Position numbers and translations under genes: made by a program. This document shows, one piece after another, positions 33,753-43,013 of a stretch of DNA of 64,000 bases. Origin of the DNA: Nocardia wallacei (GTDB lineage: Bacteria > Actinomycetota > Actinomycetes > Mycobacteriales > Mycobacteriaceae). The first letter of the stretch is position 1. Every line of letters begins with the position of its first letter. The DNA is taken from positions 5,642,001 to 5,706,000 of the forward strand of contig NZ_AP023396.1 in NCBI RefSeq assembly GCF_014466955.1. The letters are read 5' to 3'. The notes under the pieces were generated by a model. It was not told the DNA's origin and made no database searches. It saw nothing but the letters and a program-made list of their open reading frames with translations.

Positions 33753-35303
33753 ATGAGCACGCCGACCGCCCTCGTGCACGACCTCGCCGAGCTGACCGGG
33801 CTCGTCACCGGGGACCTGGGCAGCGCGGTACCGGTGGTCGAGGTTTTCACCGGCAAGCCGGTCGCGCGGCTGCCGCAGTCGTCGGAGGCCGATGTCGACC
33901 GTGCCTTCGCGCGGGCGCGCGCCGCGCAGGCCGAGTGGGCCCGGTGGCCGGTGCGCCGGCGGCTGGCGGTCTTCGAGCGGTTCCACCGTCTCGTACTCGA
34001 GCGGCAGTCCACGATCACCGACCTGATCCAGCTGGAGACGGGGAAGTCGCGCCGCATGGCGTTCGAGGAGCTGTGCGACATCCCGATGGTCATCAGCCAC
34101 TACCTGAAACACGCCCCCCGACTGCTGCGCCCGGTCCGGCATCCCGGCGCGATCCCATTCGTCAGCACGTCCACCGAGTTGCGCAAGCCGCGCGGCGTGG
34201 TGGGGGTGATCGCACCGTGGAACTTCCCGTTCGCGATCGGCTTCTGCGACGCGATTCCCGCCCTCATGGCCGGGAACGGCATCGTGCTCAAACCCGACAA
34301 CCGCACGCCGCTGAGCCCCGCCTACGGCCTGAAGTTGTTGCGCGAGGCCGGAATTCCCGACGGCCTGGTCCACATCGTCTGCGGCGACGGCCCGGTGGTC
34401 GGCCCCGCGGTGGTGGACCGGGCCGACTTCGTCATGTTCACCGGTTCGGAGCCGACCGGCCGCCGGGTGGCCGCGCAGGCCGCCGGACGCCTGGTCGAGG
34501 CGTGCATGGAACTCGGCGGCAAGAATCCGATGATCGTGCTGTCGGACGCGAATCTGGACGAAGCGGTCGAGAGTGCCGTCGCCGGGGTCTTCGACAACAC
34601 CGGCCAGCTGTGCCTGCACATCGAGCGCGTCTACATCCACGAATCGGTGTATCCGGCGTTCCGGGACCGTTTCGTCGCGCGGGTCGCCCGGATGCGCGTC
34701 GGGCCCGGCTACGACTTCGACGCCGAGATGGGCGGACTGGTCTCGCAGGACCACCGCGACCGGGTGGCCGCCCAGGTCGACCGGGCGGTCGAACACGGCG
34801 CCCGGGTACTCACCGGCGGCCGCGCCCGCCCGGATCTCGGACCGACCTTCTACGAACCGACCGTGCTCGAAAACGTCACTGCGGGAACGGATCTGTTCAC
34901 CGACGAGACCTTCGGCCCGGTGGTCGCGCTCTACCCGTTCACCACCGTGGACGAGGCCGTGCGGCTGGCGAACGACACCCGCTACGGGTTGAGCGCCAGC
35001 GTGTGGAGCCGCGACCTGGCGGCAGCCCGCGCACTCGGCGCCCGGCTCGAAGCCGGGCACGTGAATGTCAACGACAGTGCGGCTCTCGCGTACGCGAGCA
35101 AGAACGCGCCTTCGGGCGGCTTCAAGGCGTCGGGCATGGGCGTGCGCAACGGCGACCAGGGGCTGCTGAAGTTCACCGAATCGACCAACATCGCCACGCT
35201 GAAGCGCCAGGTCCTCACGCCGCCACCGGATCAGCCGTACGACGAGTACGTGGACCGCACCCTGCGCATGCTCCGCGTGATGCGCCGCTTCCGCCTGCGG
35301 TGA
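33753..35303 (+). CDS. NAD(P)-dependent aldehyde dehydrogenase, succinate-semialdehyde type
   Basis: The 516-residue protein oxidises an aldehyde to the acid with NAD(P). Conserved elements are GVVGVIAPWNFPFAIG, the catalytic Glu in CMELGGKNPMIV, and the catalytic Cys in FDNTGQLCLHIERVYI, where GQLC replaces the common GQVC. It looks most like the GabD2 group of succinic semialdehyde dehydrogenases of actinobacteria, but substrate choice is not settled by sequence. The mRNA is likely nearly leaderless, since the -10 lies 9 bases before the ATG. Control is by the divergent TetR. The shared operator suggests induction together with the acyl-CoA operon ending at 39362. Confidence 0.85.
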   Translation: MSTPTALVHDLAELTGLVTGDLGSAVPVVEVFTGKPVARLPQSSEADVDRAFARARAAQAEWARWPVRRRLAVFERFHRLVLERQSTITDLIQLETGKSRRMAFEELCDIPMVISHYLKHAPRLLRPVRHPGAIPFVSTSTELRKPRGVVGVIAPWNFPFAIGFCDAIPALMAGNGIVLKPDNRTPLSPAYGLKLLREAGIPDGLVHIVCGDGPVVGPAVVDRADFVMFTGSEPTGRRVAAQAAGRLVEACMELGGKNPMIVLSDANLDEAVESAVAGVFDNTGQLCLHIERVYIHESVYPAFRDRFVARVARMRVGPGYDFDAEMGGLVSQDHRDRVAAQVDRAVEHGARVLTGGRARPDLGPTFYEPTVLENVTAGTDLFTDETFGPVVALYPFTTVDEAVRLANDTRYGLSASVWSRDLAAARALGARLEAGHVNVNDSAALAYASKNAPSGGFKASGMGVRNGDQGLLKFTESTNIATLKRQVLTPPPDQPYDEYVDRTLRMLRVMRRFRLR

Positions 35304-35315
35304 GCGAAGCGGGCG

Positions 35316-36293
35316 CTAGGGGATCACCACAACCTTTCCGGTCGCCCGGTCCGCTTCCATGTAGCGGTGGGCCGCCACGATGTCCTCCAGGCCGAACACG
35401 CGGTCCACGTCGGGGCGATAGGTCCCGGCCTCCACCTCATCGACGATCCGCTGCAGGGCCGCCGCGCTGCCCCGGCAGTCGTCGCTGTGGAACGAGGTGA
35501 GTTTGGTTCCGGAGGGGATCATCGCGATCGGCTCGAAGTCCCGCAGCGTCCACCCGCTGAGCGAGCCTGCCACGCACACCGTGCCGCCGCGCCGGACCAG
35601 GCGCAGCGACTCCGCCGCCGTCCGCGCCCCGACCAGGTCCAGGACGTGGTCGGGGCCGTCCGGCCACACCGCGCGCACACTCGCCGCCAGCGATCCGCCG
35701 TCATCGATGAGCACGTGGTGCGCTCCGGTCAGCGCCCCGGCTTTGCCCGGCTGCCGGGTGGTGGCGGCGATCTCCGCGCCGCGGGCCGCCGCGATCGAGG
35801 TCGCGGCCATGCCCACCGAGGAGGTGCCGCCGCGAATCAATAAGCGCCACCGGGCATCCGGCGCGGGACCGAGCGCGTCGAGCGCTCCCTGCGCGGTCAG
35901 GTACGTCTCCGGCAGCGCCGCCAGGACGTCCCACGGCAATGTCGTCGTGATCGGCATCAGGAGCGCGTTCGGCAACAGCGCGTACTCGGCGTAGCCGCCG
36001 TCGAAGGCCCGGCCCATCTCGCCCATCACCGCCGCCACGGTCGTTCCTTCGGGCAGCGCCGGATCGGTGGACGCGGCGACGGTGCCCACGCATTCGATTC
36101 CGAGTACTCGCGGGAAGGTCACCGTCGGCGAATGTCCTTGGCGGGTCCGCAATTCCGACCGGTTCAGACCCGCGCCGCGCACCCGCACCAGACTCCAGCC
36201 CGCCCGGACGACCGGTACCGGCAGCTCACGGATCTCCAGCATTTCCGGGCGGCCCGCTCCGGTACAGACCGCCGCTCGCATCGTCGCACTCAT
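35316..36293 (-). CDS. Zinc-independent MDR oxidoreductase, quinone oxidoreductase-like
   Basis: The 325-residue product is a medium-chain dehydrogenase/reductase. The GroES-like domain includes VRVRGAGLNRSELRTRQG and PRVLGIECVGTV. The NAD(P) domain carries LLIRGGTSSVGMAATSIAA in place of the AxxGxxG loop. The catalytic and structural zinc Cys residues are absent, as in quinone oxidoreductases. Enzymes of this group reduce quinones or enones with NADPH. The gene converges with the dehydrogenase (12-bp gap) and is divergent from the AraC regulator 54 bp away, which probably controls it. Confidence 0.85.
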   Translation of the reverse strand: MSATMRAAVCTGAGRPEMLEIRELPVPVVRAGWSLVRVRGAGLNRSELRTRQGHSPTVTFPRVLGIECVGTVAASTDPALPEGTTVAAVMGEMGRAFDGGYAEYALLPNALLMPITTTLPWDVLAALPETYLTAQGALDALGPAPDARWRLLIRGGTSSVGMAATSIAAARGAEIAATTRQPGKAGALTGAHHVLIDDGGSLAASVRAVWPDGPDHVLDLVGARTAAESLRLVRRGGTVCVAGSLSGWTLRDFEPIAMIPSGTKLTSFHSDDCRGSAAALQRIVDEVEAGTYRPDVDRVFGLEDIVAAHRYMEADRATGKVVVIP

Positions 36294-36347
36294 GCCTCCA
36301 CTGTCGCGACAGGACGGCGTGTCCGGCTACCGATAGATTGCCAGGTT

Positions 36348-37163
36348 ATGCCCGTAGGTCGCCAAACTCCCCCGAAGTCTCTCCTGTGGCCGTCCGGTGG
36401 CGTGCATCTGTGGTCGTCCGGAGGCGTGAGCGCGGTGGACACCCACACCCGGGGACATCTGGTCTACGCGGCGAGCGGCGTCCTGACGGTGCACACCGAG
36501 GCGGGCACCTCGATCGTCCCCGCCAACCGCGTCGCCTGGACCCCCGCCGGCGTCGCCCACCACCACCGCGCCCACGGCCCGACAGACATGCGAATCGTCT
36601 TCCTCCCCCACTCCCACGCCCGCCTCCTACCGCCCCGCCCCACGGTCTTCACCGCCACCGCCCTCGCCCGCGAAATCCTCCTCGCCCTCACTGTCCCGCC
36701 GGGCGGATCTGATTGCGAGCCAAAGGATTGCGGCCGGACGCGGAATCGCGGCAAGGCAGCGCGCAGCCGTCTGCGGCGAGTTCTCGTGGATGAACTCTTC
36801 GAAGCCCGCGAGCGGGCTCTGGAGCTACCCGAGCCGCGCGACGACCGCCTGCGGGCCGTGGCGGAGCTGCTGTACGAGAACCCGGCGAACAATTCCTCAC
36901 TGACCGAACTCGGGCGTGCGGTAGGAGCCAGCGCCCGCACGCTCAGCCGACTGTTCCACGACGAACTCGGCACAACCTTCTACGCCTGGCGCACCCAGCT
37001 ACGCATCTACCACGCGCTGGTGCTCCTCGCCGAGGGCCACGACACCACCCATGTCGCACATGCCTGCGGTTGGGCGAACCCCAGCAGCTTCATCGCCGCC
37101 TTCACCACCGTCCTCGGCACCACCCCGGGCCGCTACCGGACAGGCCACCGCGCCACTTCATAA
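36348..37163 (+). CDS. AraC family regulator with cupin-like sensor domain
   Basis: The 271-residue product has an N-terminal cupin-type sensor (HTRGHLVYAASGVLTVHTEA) and a C-terminal AraC double HTH (SSLTELGRAVGASARTLSRL, then ATHVAHACGWANPSSFIAAF-like second helix and GTTPGRYR). It is divergent from the oxidoreductase, its probable target. A segment of about 19 residues (GGSDCEPKDCGRTRNRGKA, nucleotides near 36705-36762) sits between the sensor and the linker helix; it is Cys- and Arg-rich and unlike its surroundings. The ATG at 36348 fits the usual family start, and longer frames would run into the neighbour's promoter. Confidence 0.85.
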   Translation: MPVGRQTPPKSLLWPSGGVHLWSSGGVSAVDTHTRGHLVYAASGVLTVHTEAGTSIVPANRVAWTPAGVAHHHRAHGPTDMRIVFLPHSHARLLPPRPTVFTATALAREILLALTVPPGGSDCEPKDCGRTRNRGKAARSRLRRVLVDELFEARERALELPEPRDDRLRAVAELLYENPANNSSLTELGRAVGASARTLSRLFHDELGTTFYAWRTQLRIYHALVLLAEGHDTTHVAHACGWANPSSFIAAFTTVLGTTPGRYRTGHRATS

Positions 37164-37200
37164 GCAGCACTGCCCGGTTACCGCGCGTCGTATATGGCCG

Positions 37201-37410
37201 TCACGCGGAGGGGCGATCGAACTCCCCGCCTCGAACGCCGGAAGTGAAGGCATCCCACTCACCCGGCGTGAAGATCAGCGCTGGGCCGGACCGGTTCTTC
37301 GAGTCACGCACGCCGACCATGCCCCCGTCGAGATGCGCGACCTCCACGCATGCTTGCGCTTCCTTGCTTCGGCTGGACTTGAACCACTTCGCCCCGGACA
37401 GGTCGATCAC
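37201..37410 (-). CDS. DUF397 family protein
   Basis: The 69-residue product has the DUF397 pattern: WFKSSRSKEAQACVEVAHL, then VGVRDSKNRSGPALIFTPGE and WDAFTSGVRGGEFD. In actinomycetes such genes follow a DUF5753 HTH gene. The pair has been described as Scr1/BldB-like regulatory or toxin-antitoxin-like partners. It overlaps the upstream HTH gene by four bases, so the two are translated together. Confidence 0.92.
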   Translation of the reverse strand: MIDLSGAKWFKSSRSKEAQACVEVAHLDGGMVGVRDSKNRSGPALIFTPGEWDAFTSGVRGGEFDRPSA

Positions 37411-38297
37411 CCTTCGTACTCCCTTGCGATCTGGGCGACCAGTTCTCTGGATGCGCCCTCCCCCAACGCTACACGGCGGATACCCGCAAGCCCCTGACGA
37501 TATTGCCGAATCTCTGCCTCTCGCTCCAGGTAGAGGGCACCCGTGTAGCCATCGACGTAGACCAGTGGAGGTTCCGACAGGTAGGCCCTCGGATGCTCCG
37601 GAAACTCCAGCATTACGAAGCTGCCTACCTGCAATCCGACATGCATTCCGGCACTCAGCGGTACGACCTGGAGAGTCACGTTGGGCATCTCACTCACTTG
37701 CTCCAAATGGCGCAGCTGCCGTCCCATGACAGCAGGGCCACCGATCGGATAGCGCAGAACCGACTCGCACAACAGCGCCTGAACATTGAAACTATCCCTG
37801 TCCTGATTCAGTCTCTCTTGCCGCTTGATGGTCAGCTCGACGTTTCGCTCGACCTCTGTGGGGCTTGCCTGTGGTTCGAGCGCCCATACTCCAGCACGGC
37901 GATAGTCGGCCGTCTGCAGAATCCCCGGCACCAGGGTGAGCTGGAACGTCGTCCATTCGCGAGCAAACTCTTCGAGGCCGATGAAAAGGGCAAACACTTC
38001 GGGGATCACGTCTTCGTAGGGCTGCCACCAGCTCCTTTGCTCGGCCAACTCCACGAGACCGACGAGAGCTCGCATCTCTTCCGGCGCGGCCCCGTAGAAC
38101 TCACACAGAGCTTGCACATAGATTTCTTTCAACTTCGGCCCCGGCTGGCCGGTCTCGATCCGCCACAGGGTCTGTGGTGACACTCGAATGGTCTTCGCGG
38201 CCTCCTTGGGCGGCACGCCCGCCCCTTCGCGGAGACGCTTGAGGGCACGGCCGAGCATGCGCCGCGCCAAAGTGGAACCGGTTGCGCTCGTGGACAT
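37407..38297 (-). CDS. XRE-type HTH protein with DUF5753 domain
   Basis: This 296-residue protein has an N-terminal XRE HTH (LGRALKRLREGAGVPPKEAA, then KTIRVSPQTLWRIETGQPGP) and a C-terminal DUF5753 domain (VPGILQTADYRRAGVWALEP, then LHVGLQVGSFVMLEF-like strands and LVYVDGYTGALYLE). Such proteins are abundant in Nocardia and Streptomyces, bind DNA and work with the adjoining DUF397 protein. It shares a 264-bp divergent promoter region (38298-38561) with two small genes. Its targets are unknown. The wording toxin-antitoxin is a database convention for this group and is not shown by the sequence. Confidence 0.9.
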   Translation of the reverse strand: MSTSATGSTLARRMLGRALKRLREGAGVPPKEAAKTIRVSPQTLWRIETGQPGPKLKEIYVQALCEFYGAAPEEMRALVGLVELAEQRSWWQPYEDVIPEVFALFIGLEEFAREWTTFQLTLVPGILQTADYRRAGVWALEPQASPTEVERNVELTIKRQERLNQDRDSFNVQALLCESVLRYPIGGPAVMGRQLRHLEQVSEMPNVTLQVVPLSAGMHVGLQVGSFVMLEFPEHPRAYLSEPPLVYVDGYTGALYLEREAEIRQYRQGLAGIRRVALGEGASRELVAQIAREYEG

Positions 38298-38561
38298 TCG
38301 TTAGCCTCGCTATCGGACGTTGTCAGTTTGGAATCGATTTGCTCTACCGCGTGGAATTTCGGAAGAAACTCGACTGCTGCGCCCCCTGAACCGTTCCGAG
38401 CTGGTGGTGGGAGGCGTACTACTGAATGCACCGATGGCGGAGACTCACTATTGGTGAGGCCAAATCGTCCCCGCGCTACCGGGTCGCAACCGGTGTGGGC
38501 GATGTGAGTCTACTCCGAGCACCGGTCATCGAGTCAACAAACACACCGAACGAAGGTTCGA

Positions 38562-38918
38562 ATGATGACGAACATGCCTGCGGCACAACCAAATTCAATG
38601 CGCATTCTGGTCGAACCACCTGAGTTGTGCGATTTCGCCGACCTGCGACTGGCGCACGAATTGATGCGTCGCCATCGCGCGTGCCGCGCCGGGCGGTGCC
38701 TCTGGAAGTCGGCAGCACATCACACGCTGGCGCTGGCGGGACACCTTGCGCCGCAGTCGAAGACGCCTCGCGAGCGCGCCGCCGAGCGCGGCGTCGATTT
38801 CCCGGCGGTCGGCACCGATGGACCGCCGACCGCTGACGGCCCGCCGCTGCGGACCTTGCGTGAGGTTCTCGATCGACTGACGGAACTGGGGCGGCCGAAC
38901 ACGAACGAGGGGATCTGA
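38562..38918 (+). CDS. Small hypothetical protein next to the DUF5753/DUF397 pair
   Basis: The 118-residue product contains FADLRLAHELMRRHRACRAG, then RCLWKSAAHHTLALAGHL, which has two Cys residues in a Cx5C spacing with His nearby. It ends in an Arg/Pro-rich region. I recognise no family, but similar small genes commonly stand divergent from DUF5753 regulators in Nocardia. It is separated from the next gene by three bases and likely translated with it. There may be a second start three bases downstream (ATGATG). Confidence 0.55.
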   Translation: MMTNMPAAQPNSMRILVEPPELCDFADLRLAHELMRRHRACRAGRCLWKSAAHHTLALAGHLAPQSKTPRERAAERGVDFPAVGTDGPPTADGPPLRTLREVLDRLTELGRPNTNEGI

Positions 38919-38921
38919 GCG

Positions 38922-39335
38922 GTGCGAGGCGAGACGAGCGCGCATGAGACCAGGGCAGACGGCTGGTCCGCGACCTGGCAATTGCATCACGGCCGACTGC
39001 GAATCACGCTGGTACGCAGGGTGTCCGAGAACGAGCCCCTCCTGTCGAGCCCACTCGCGACCGCTCCCGACCTCACCGTGCTCCGCGAACGACACCCGGA
39101 GCTGTCACGGCTGTGGGACGAGGTGCGGGCCGACTTCTGGCGACCGACACGTACGGCTGCCGCATCCCCGGCGGCGCGCATCCAGCAGGTCACACTCCGC
39201 TCGCGCCGCGCCGGATACCGCATGGTGCGACAACCCCAGCCGCCCCGCCTCTGGACCCTGCTCGACGCGGACGACGGCATGCCCCTGCACACCGCCCGAA
39301 CCCTCGACCAGCTCGAACAATGGCTGGACGAGTGA
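38922..39335 (+). CDS. Hypothetical protein (137 residues), coupled to the preceding gene
   Basis: The GTG-started product contains the pattern SRLWDEVRADFWRPTRTAAA and RRAGYRMVRQPQPPRLWTLL. The last part ends in LHTARTLDQLEQWLDE, which reads like a short alpha/beta domain. I do not recognise it. It begins three bases after the previous stop and is the second gene of a small unit divergent from the DUF5753 regulator. It ends 26 bp before the convergent acyl-CoA ligase stop. Confidence 0.55.
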   Translation: MRGETSAHETRADGWSATWQLHHGRLRITLVRRVSENEPLLSSPLATAPDLTVLRERHPELSRLWDEVRADFWRPTRTAAASPAARIQQVTLRSRRAGYRMVRQPQPPRLWTLLDADDGMPLHTARTLDQLEQWLDE

Positions 39336-39361
39336 ACGGGCGGCCGGTACCTCCTACGCCG

Positions 39362-40999
39362 TCAGCGGTCGAGGTGCTCCGCCGCGATCGCCCGCACCGC
39401 CTTCTTGTCGATCTTCCCGAGTCCCGTGAGCGGCAGGTCGTCCACGACGAGGACGTGTTTGGGTACCTGCACGGAACCCTTGCGGCGCTTGACTTCCTGC
39501 TGGATCTCGTCGGTCACCGCCGCCACGGCGGCGGTGTCGGCGGCGATCTCCTTGTCCAGCACCACGACCGCGGTGACCGCCTCGCCCCAGCGCGGGTCGG
39601 GGACGCCGACGACGGCGACGTCGAGCACCTTCGGGTGTTCGGAGACAACGTCTTCCACCTCGCGCGGGAACACGTTGAATCCGCCGGTGACCACCATGTC
39701 CTTACTGCGGCCGACGATGTGCCAGTACCCGTCGGCGTCCTCGCGGGCGAGGTCGCCGGTGTGCAGCCAGCCGTCGCGGAAGGTCTCGGCGGTCACCTCG
39801 GGCAGATTCAGGTAGCCGCCCGCGAGAAGTGGTCCGGAGACACAGATTTCGCCGACCTCACCCGGCGCGACCACAGTGCCCTCGGCATCGATCAACGCCG
39901 TGCGCAGGGCCGCCGACGGCCGCCCGCACGAGGTGAGGCGCTCGCGGGTGTGCTCGCCCTTGGGCAGATAGCTGATGGCCATGGGCGCCTCGGACTGCCC
40001 GAAATACTGCGCGAAGATCGGCCCGAACCGCTCGATGGCCTGGGTCAGCCGGGTCGGATCGATGGCGGACGCGCCGTAGTAGACCGTCTCGAGCGACGAC
40101 AGATCGCGCTTGTCGATATCGGGATGATCCAGCAGCGCGTACAGCATCGACGGCACCAGCATGGTCGCGGTGATCCGGTGTTCCTCGATGGCGCGCAACA
40201 CATCTCCGGCGTCGAACCGCGGCAGCACCACGCACTGCCCGCCGAGCAGCACCACCGGCAGGAAGAACGCCGCGCCCGCGTGCGACAGCGGCGTGCAGAT
40301 GAGGAACTTCGGCCGCTTGGGCCATTCCCACTCCGACAGCTGGATCTGCGTCATGGTCGCCATGCCCCCGGCGGTACCGATGACGCCCTTGGGCTTTCCG
40401 GTGGTGCCGCCGGTGTAGCTGATCGACACCACGAAATCCGGTGGCACATCGACGGCTTCGATCGGTTGCGGCTCGAATTCCGCTGCGGCGGCGATGAGGT
40501 CCACCCCGACGTCGGCGAGTTCCTCCGGCACCGGCCCGAGCACCAGCACCCGCGTCAGCTCCGGCACCCGGTCCACCAATTCCCTCGCCCGCTGGACGAA
40601 TTGCGGGAGCGGGTCGATCACCAGGCTGGTGATTCCGGCGTCGGTGAGCACGTGCACGTGGTCGTCCAGGCCGCCCATCGGGTGCAGGGCGGTGCGGCGG
40701 TGGCCGCGAATCTGCCCGGCGCCCAGGATGAACAGCACCTCGGGCCGGTTCAGCGCGAGCAGCGCGCTGGGCGTGCCGGTGTCCACGCCGTGCGCGGCGA
40801 ACGCGGCGGCATAGCGGCTGATCGCGTCGATGACGTCGGCGCCGGTGAGCACGGTCTCGCCGAGGGTCATCACCGGATCGCGCCGGTGTCGCCTCAATCC
40901 CGCGAGCAGCGAGTGGCCGTTGTGGACCGGCAACCGCAGGCGGGTGGCCGGATCAATCGCGTCGGTCGATGTTTCGAGCACTGTCTCTCCCATACTCAT
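39362..40999 (-). CDS. Acyl-CoA synthetase (FadD-type, AMP-forming)
   Basis: This 545-residue enzyme activates a carboxylic acid to its CoA thioester through an acyl-AMP. The ANL motifs are complete: P-loop SISYTGGTTGKPKG, the A5-type segment YYGASAIDPTRLTQAIERFG, GWLHTGDLAREDADGYWHIV with GRSKDM, and the catalytic Lys in LTGLGKIDKKAVR near the end. It is the last gene of a seven-gene run and overlaps the preceding thiolase by four bases (ATGA). With hydratase, thiolases and DUF35 partners it should feed a branched or alicyclic acid into CoA-dependent breakdown. The precise acid is not readable from the sequence. Confidence 0.9.
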   Translation of the reverse strand: MSMGETVLETSTDAIDPATRLRLPVHNGHSLLAGLRRHRRDPVMTLGETVLTGADVIDAISRYAAAFAAHGVDTGTPSALLALNRPEVLFILGAGQIRGHRRTALHPMGGLDDHVHVLTDAGITSLVIDPLPQFVQRARELVDRVPELTRVLVLGPVPEELADVGVDLIAAAAEFEPQPIEAVDVPPDFVVSISYTGGTTGKPKGVIGTAGGMATMTQIQLSEWEWPKRPKFLICTPLSHAGAAFFLPVVLLGGQCVVLPRFDAGDVLRAIEEHRITATMLVPSMLYALLDHPDIDKRDLSSLETVYYGASAIDPTRLTQAIERFGPIFAQYFGQSEAPMAISYLPKGEHTRERLTSCGRPSAALRTALIDAEGTVVAPGEVGEICVSGPLLAGGYLNLPEVTAETFRDGWLHTGDLAREDADGYWHIVGRSKDMVVTGGFNVFPREVEDVVSEHPKVLDVAVVGVPDPRWGEAVTAVVVLDKEIAADTAAVAAVTDEIQQEVKRRKGSVQVPKHVLVVDDLPLTGLGKIDKKAVRAIAAEHLDR

Positions 41000-42192
41000 G
41001 CGACACCGGGTGCTGCGTAGACGGTAACCATGCAGGCTCCGCCGAGGCCGAGATTGTGCGCCAGCGCCACCCGCGCGCCGGCGACCTGCCGCTCCCCCGC
41101 CAGCCCCCGCAGCTGCCAGGACAACTCGGTCGCCTGCGCCAGTCCGGTGGCGCCGAGCGGATGACCCTTCGAGATCAGGCCGCCGGACGGGTTGACCACC
41201 CAGTCACCGCCGTAGGTGGTGGCCCCGGAGTCGACCAGCGCGCCGGATTCGCCCGCCCCGCACAGGCCGAGGGCCTCGTAGGTGATCAGTTCGTTGATCG
41301 AGAAGCAGTCGTGCAGCTCGATCACGTCGACCTCGCCGATGCCGAGTCCGGCGGTCTCCAGCGCGCGCCGGGCGGCCGTGCGGGTCATGGGCGCGCCGAC
41401 GACGTCGATCATCGAGCCCGTGTCGAACGCCGACGCGTCGTCGGTCACCAGTTCCTGCGCCAGGATCTCCACGGCCTGGGCCTCGAGGCCGTGCTCGCGG
41501 ACGAAGCCCTCGCTCGCCAGCACGGCCGCGCCCGCGCCGTCGGACATCGGCGAGCACTGCGACCGGGTGAGCGGGCCGTGCACCGGACGGTCGCCGAGCA
41601 CCTGGTCCAGGGTGTAGGGAACTTGGAACTGCGCCAACGGGTTTCGCGTGGAATGCTCGTGATTCTTCACCGCCACCCGCGCCAGCTGCTCGGCCGTGGT
41701 GCCGTAGCGCTGCATGTGTTCCACGGCCGCGTTGCCGAAGAACTGAGTGGTCATCGGGGCGGTACCGAAGTCGTACTCGGCGGCCATCACCCGCAGGTGG
41801 GCGTCGATAGTGGTGACGGCCGGTTTGGTGGCCGGTCCGGCCATCGCCTCCTTGGTCATCTGCTCGAAGCCCACGGCCAGCGTCACGTCGGCCAGGCCCG
41901 CCCCGACCCACTCGCGGGCCAGCATGATCGCGGTGGAGCCGGTCGCGCAGTTGTTGTTGACATTGACGATCGGGATGCCGGACAGCCCGACGTCGTAGAG
42001 CACCCGCTGACCCGCCGCCGACGGTTGGAACACATAACCCACCGCGGCACGCTGAATCCGGTCGTAGGTCAGGCCCGCGTCGTCGAGCGCGCCACGCACC
42101 GCCTCGCCCACCATCTCGGGATACGTCCACTCCCGCGAGCCGATCTTGACGAACGGCGTCATCGCCACCCCGACGACGAAAACACGACGCAT
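40996..42192 (-). CDS. Cys-containing SCP-X type thiolase / lipid-transfer protein
   Basis: The 398-residue product is a thiolase-fold enzyme of the SCP-X group. The nucleophilic Cys is present in VNVNNNCATGSTAIMLA, and the C-terminal motifs VIELHDCFSINELITYEALG and SKGHPLGATGLAQ complete the active site. It should cleave a beta-ketoacyl-CoA with CoA. The start MRRVFVVGVAMTPF at 42192 is typical of the family, and a longer open frame upstream is a shadow of the hydratase gene. It differs from the two thiolase-like genes further upstream in the operon, which lack the Cys. Confidence 0.88.
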   Translation of the reverse strand: MRRVFVVGVAMTPFVKIGSREWTYPEMVGEAVRGALDDAGLTYDRIQRAAVGYVFQPSAAGQRVLYDVGLSGIPIVNVNNNCATGSTAIMLAREWVGAGLADVTLAVGFEQMTKEAMAGPATKPAVTTIDAHLRVMAAEYDFGTAPMTTQFFGNAAVEHMQRYGTTAEQLARVAVKNHEHSTRNPLAQFQVPYTLDQVLGDRPVHGPLTRSQCSPMSDGAGAAVLASEGFVREHGLEAQAVEILAQELVTDDASAFDTGSMIDVVGAPMTRTAARRALETAGLGIGEVDVIELHDCFSINELITYEALGLCGAGESGALVDSGATTYGGDWVVNPSGGLISKGHPLGATGLAQATELSWQLRGLAGERQVAGARVALAHNLGLGGACMVTVYAAPGVA

Positions 42193-42221
42193 ACTCGATC
42201 CATCCTCCACTTCCGTGCGGG

Positions 42222-43013
42222 TCACTTGCCCGTGAACCTCGGTTCGCGCTTCTCCACGAACGCTTTCCGGCCCTCCCGGGCGTCGTCGGAGGTGATGACC
42301 TCGCGCACGAACCTGCCTTCGATCGCCCGCGCGTCCTCGTCGGGCAGCCAGCCGCTCGCCAGCAGGGCCGCCTTGGCGTGCTGCACCGCGAGCGGGGAAT
42401 TGCGGGCCACCCGGTCGGCGATCTGGTGGGCCTTCGCGAGCGCGGTCCCGGTGGGGACGACGTGGCCCACCAGGCCGAATTCGTAGGCCTCCCGGGCGGT
42501 GAGCGGGTCGCCGGTAAGGATCATCTCGACCGCCTTGGTATAGGGGATCTGCCGTTTCAATCGCACCGTCGACCCCGCGCCGGGAATGAGTCCGCGCCGC
42601 ACCTCCGGCAGCCCGAAGGTCGCCTGCTCCTCCGCGATGCGAATGTCGGTCTGCTGCAACATCTCCAGCCCGCCGCCGAGGCACGCGCCGTTCACCGCCG
42701 CGATCAGCGGCTTGCGCAGCGAACGGGTGAGCAGCAGGCCACGGCCGATCGCGGCCGGGTCGAAGTCGGCGCGGTCGCGCCCGCCGGTCATCCAGCCGTC
42801 CCCGAGATCGCCACCGACACAATAGGTTTCACCCGCACCGGTGAGTACAGCGACCCGGATGTCGTCGTCCGCGTCGATCTCGTCCCAGGCGCGGGCGAGC
42901 AACCCGATCATCTCCAGGTTCAGGGCGTTGCGGCGCTGCGGGCGGTTCATGGTCACCACAGCCACCGCACCGGCGCGCTCGAACCGAATGGATTCGCCGG
43001 TGCCACTCATCAA
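42222..43013 (-). CDS. Enoyl-CoA hydratase/isomerase family protein
   Basis: The 263-residue crotonase-fold protein has the oxyanion-hole segments GETYCVGGDLG and AAVNGACLGGGLEM. The catalytic Glu region lies in FGLPEVRRGLIPGAGSTVRL, and the second Glu region in the crotonase position reads GAGS. The usual reaction is hydration of a trans-2-enoyl-CoA. The C-terminal FVEKREPRFTGK is the standard ending. It overlaps the upstream thiolase-like gene by four bases and is followed by a 29-bp gap. Confidence 0.9.
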   Translation of the reverse strand: MMSGTGESIRFERAGAVAVVTMNRPQRRNALNLEMIGLLARAWDEIDADDDIRVAVLTGAGETYCVGGDLGDGWMTGGRDRADFDPAAIGRGLLLTRSLRKPLIAAVNGACLGGGLEMLQQTDIRIAEEQATFGLPEVRRGLIPGAGSTVRLKRQIPYTKAVEMILTGDPLTAREAYEFGLVGHVVPTGTALAKAHQIADRVARNSPLAVQHAKAALLASGWLPDEDARAIEGRFVREVITSDDAREGRKAFVEKREPRFTGK

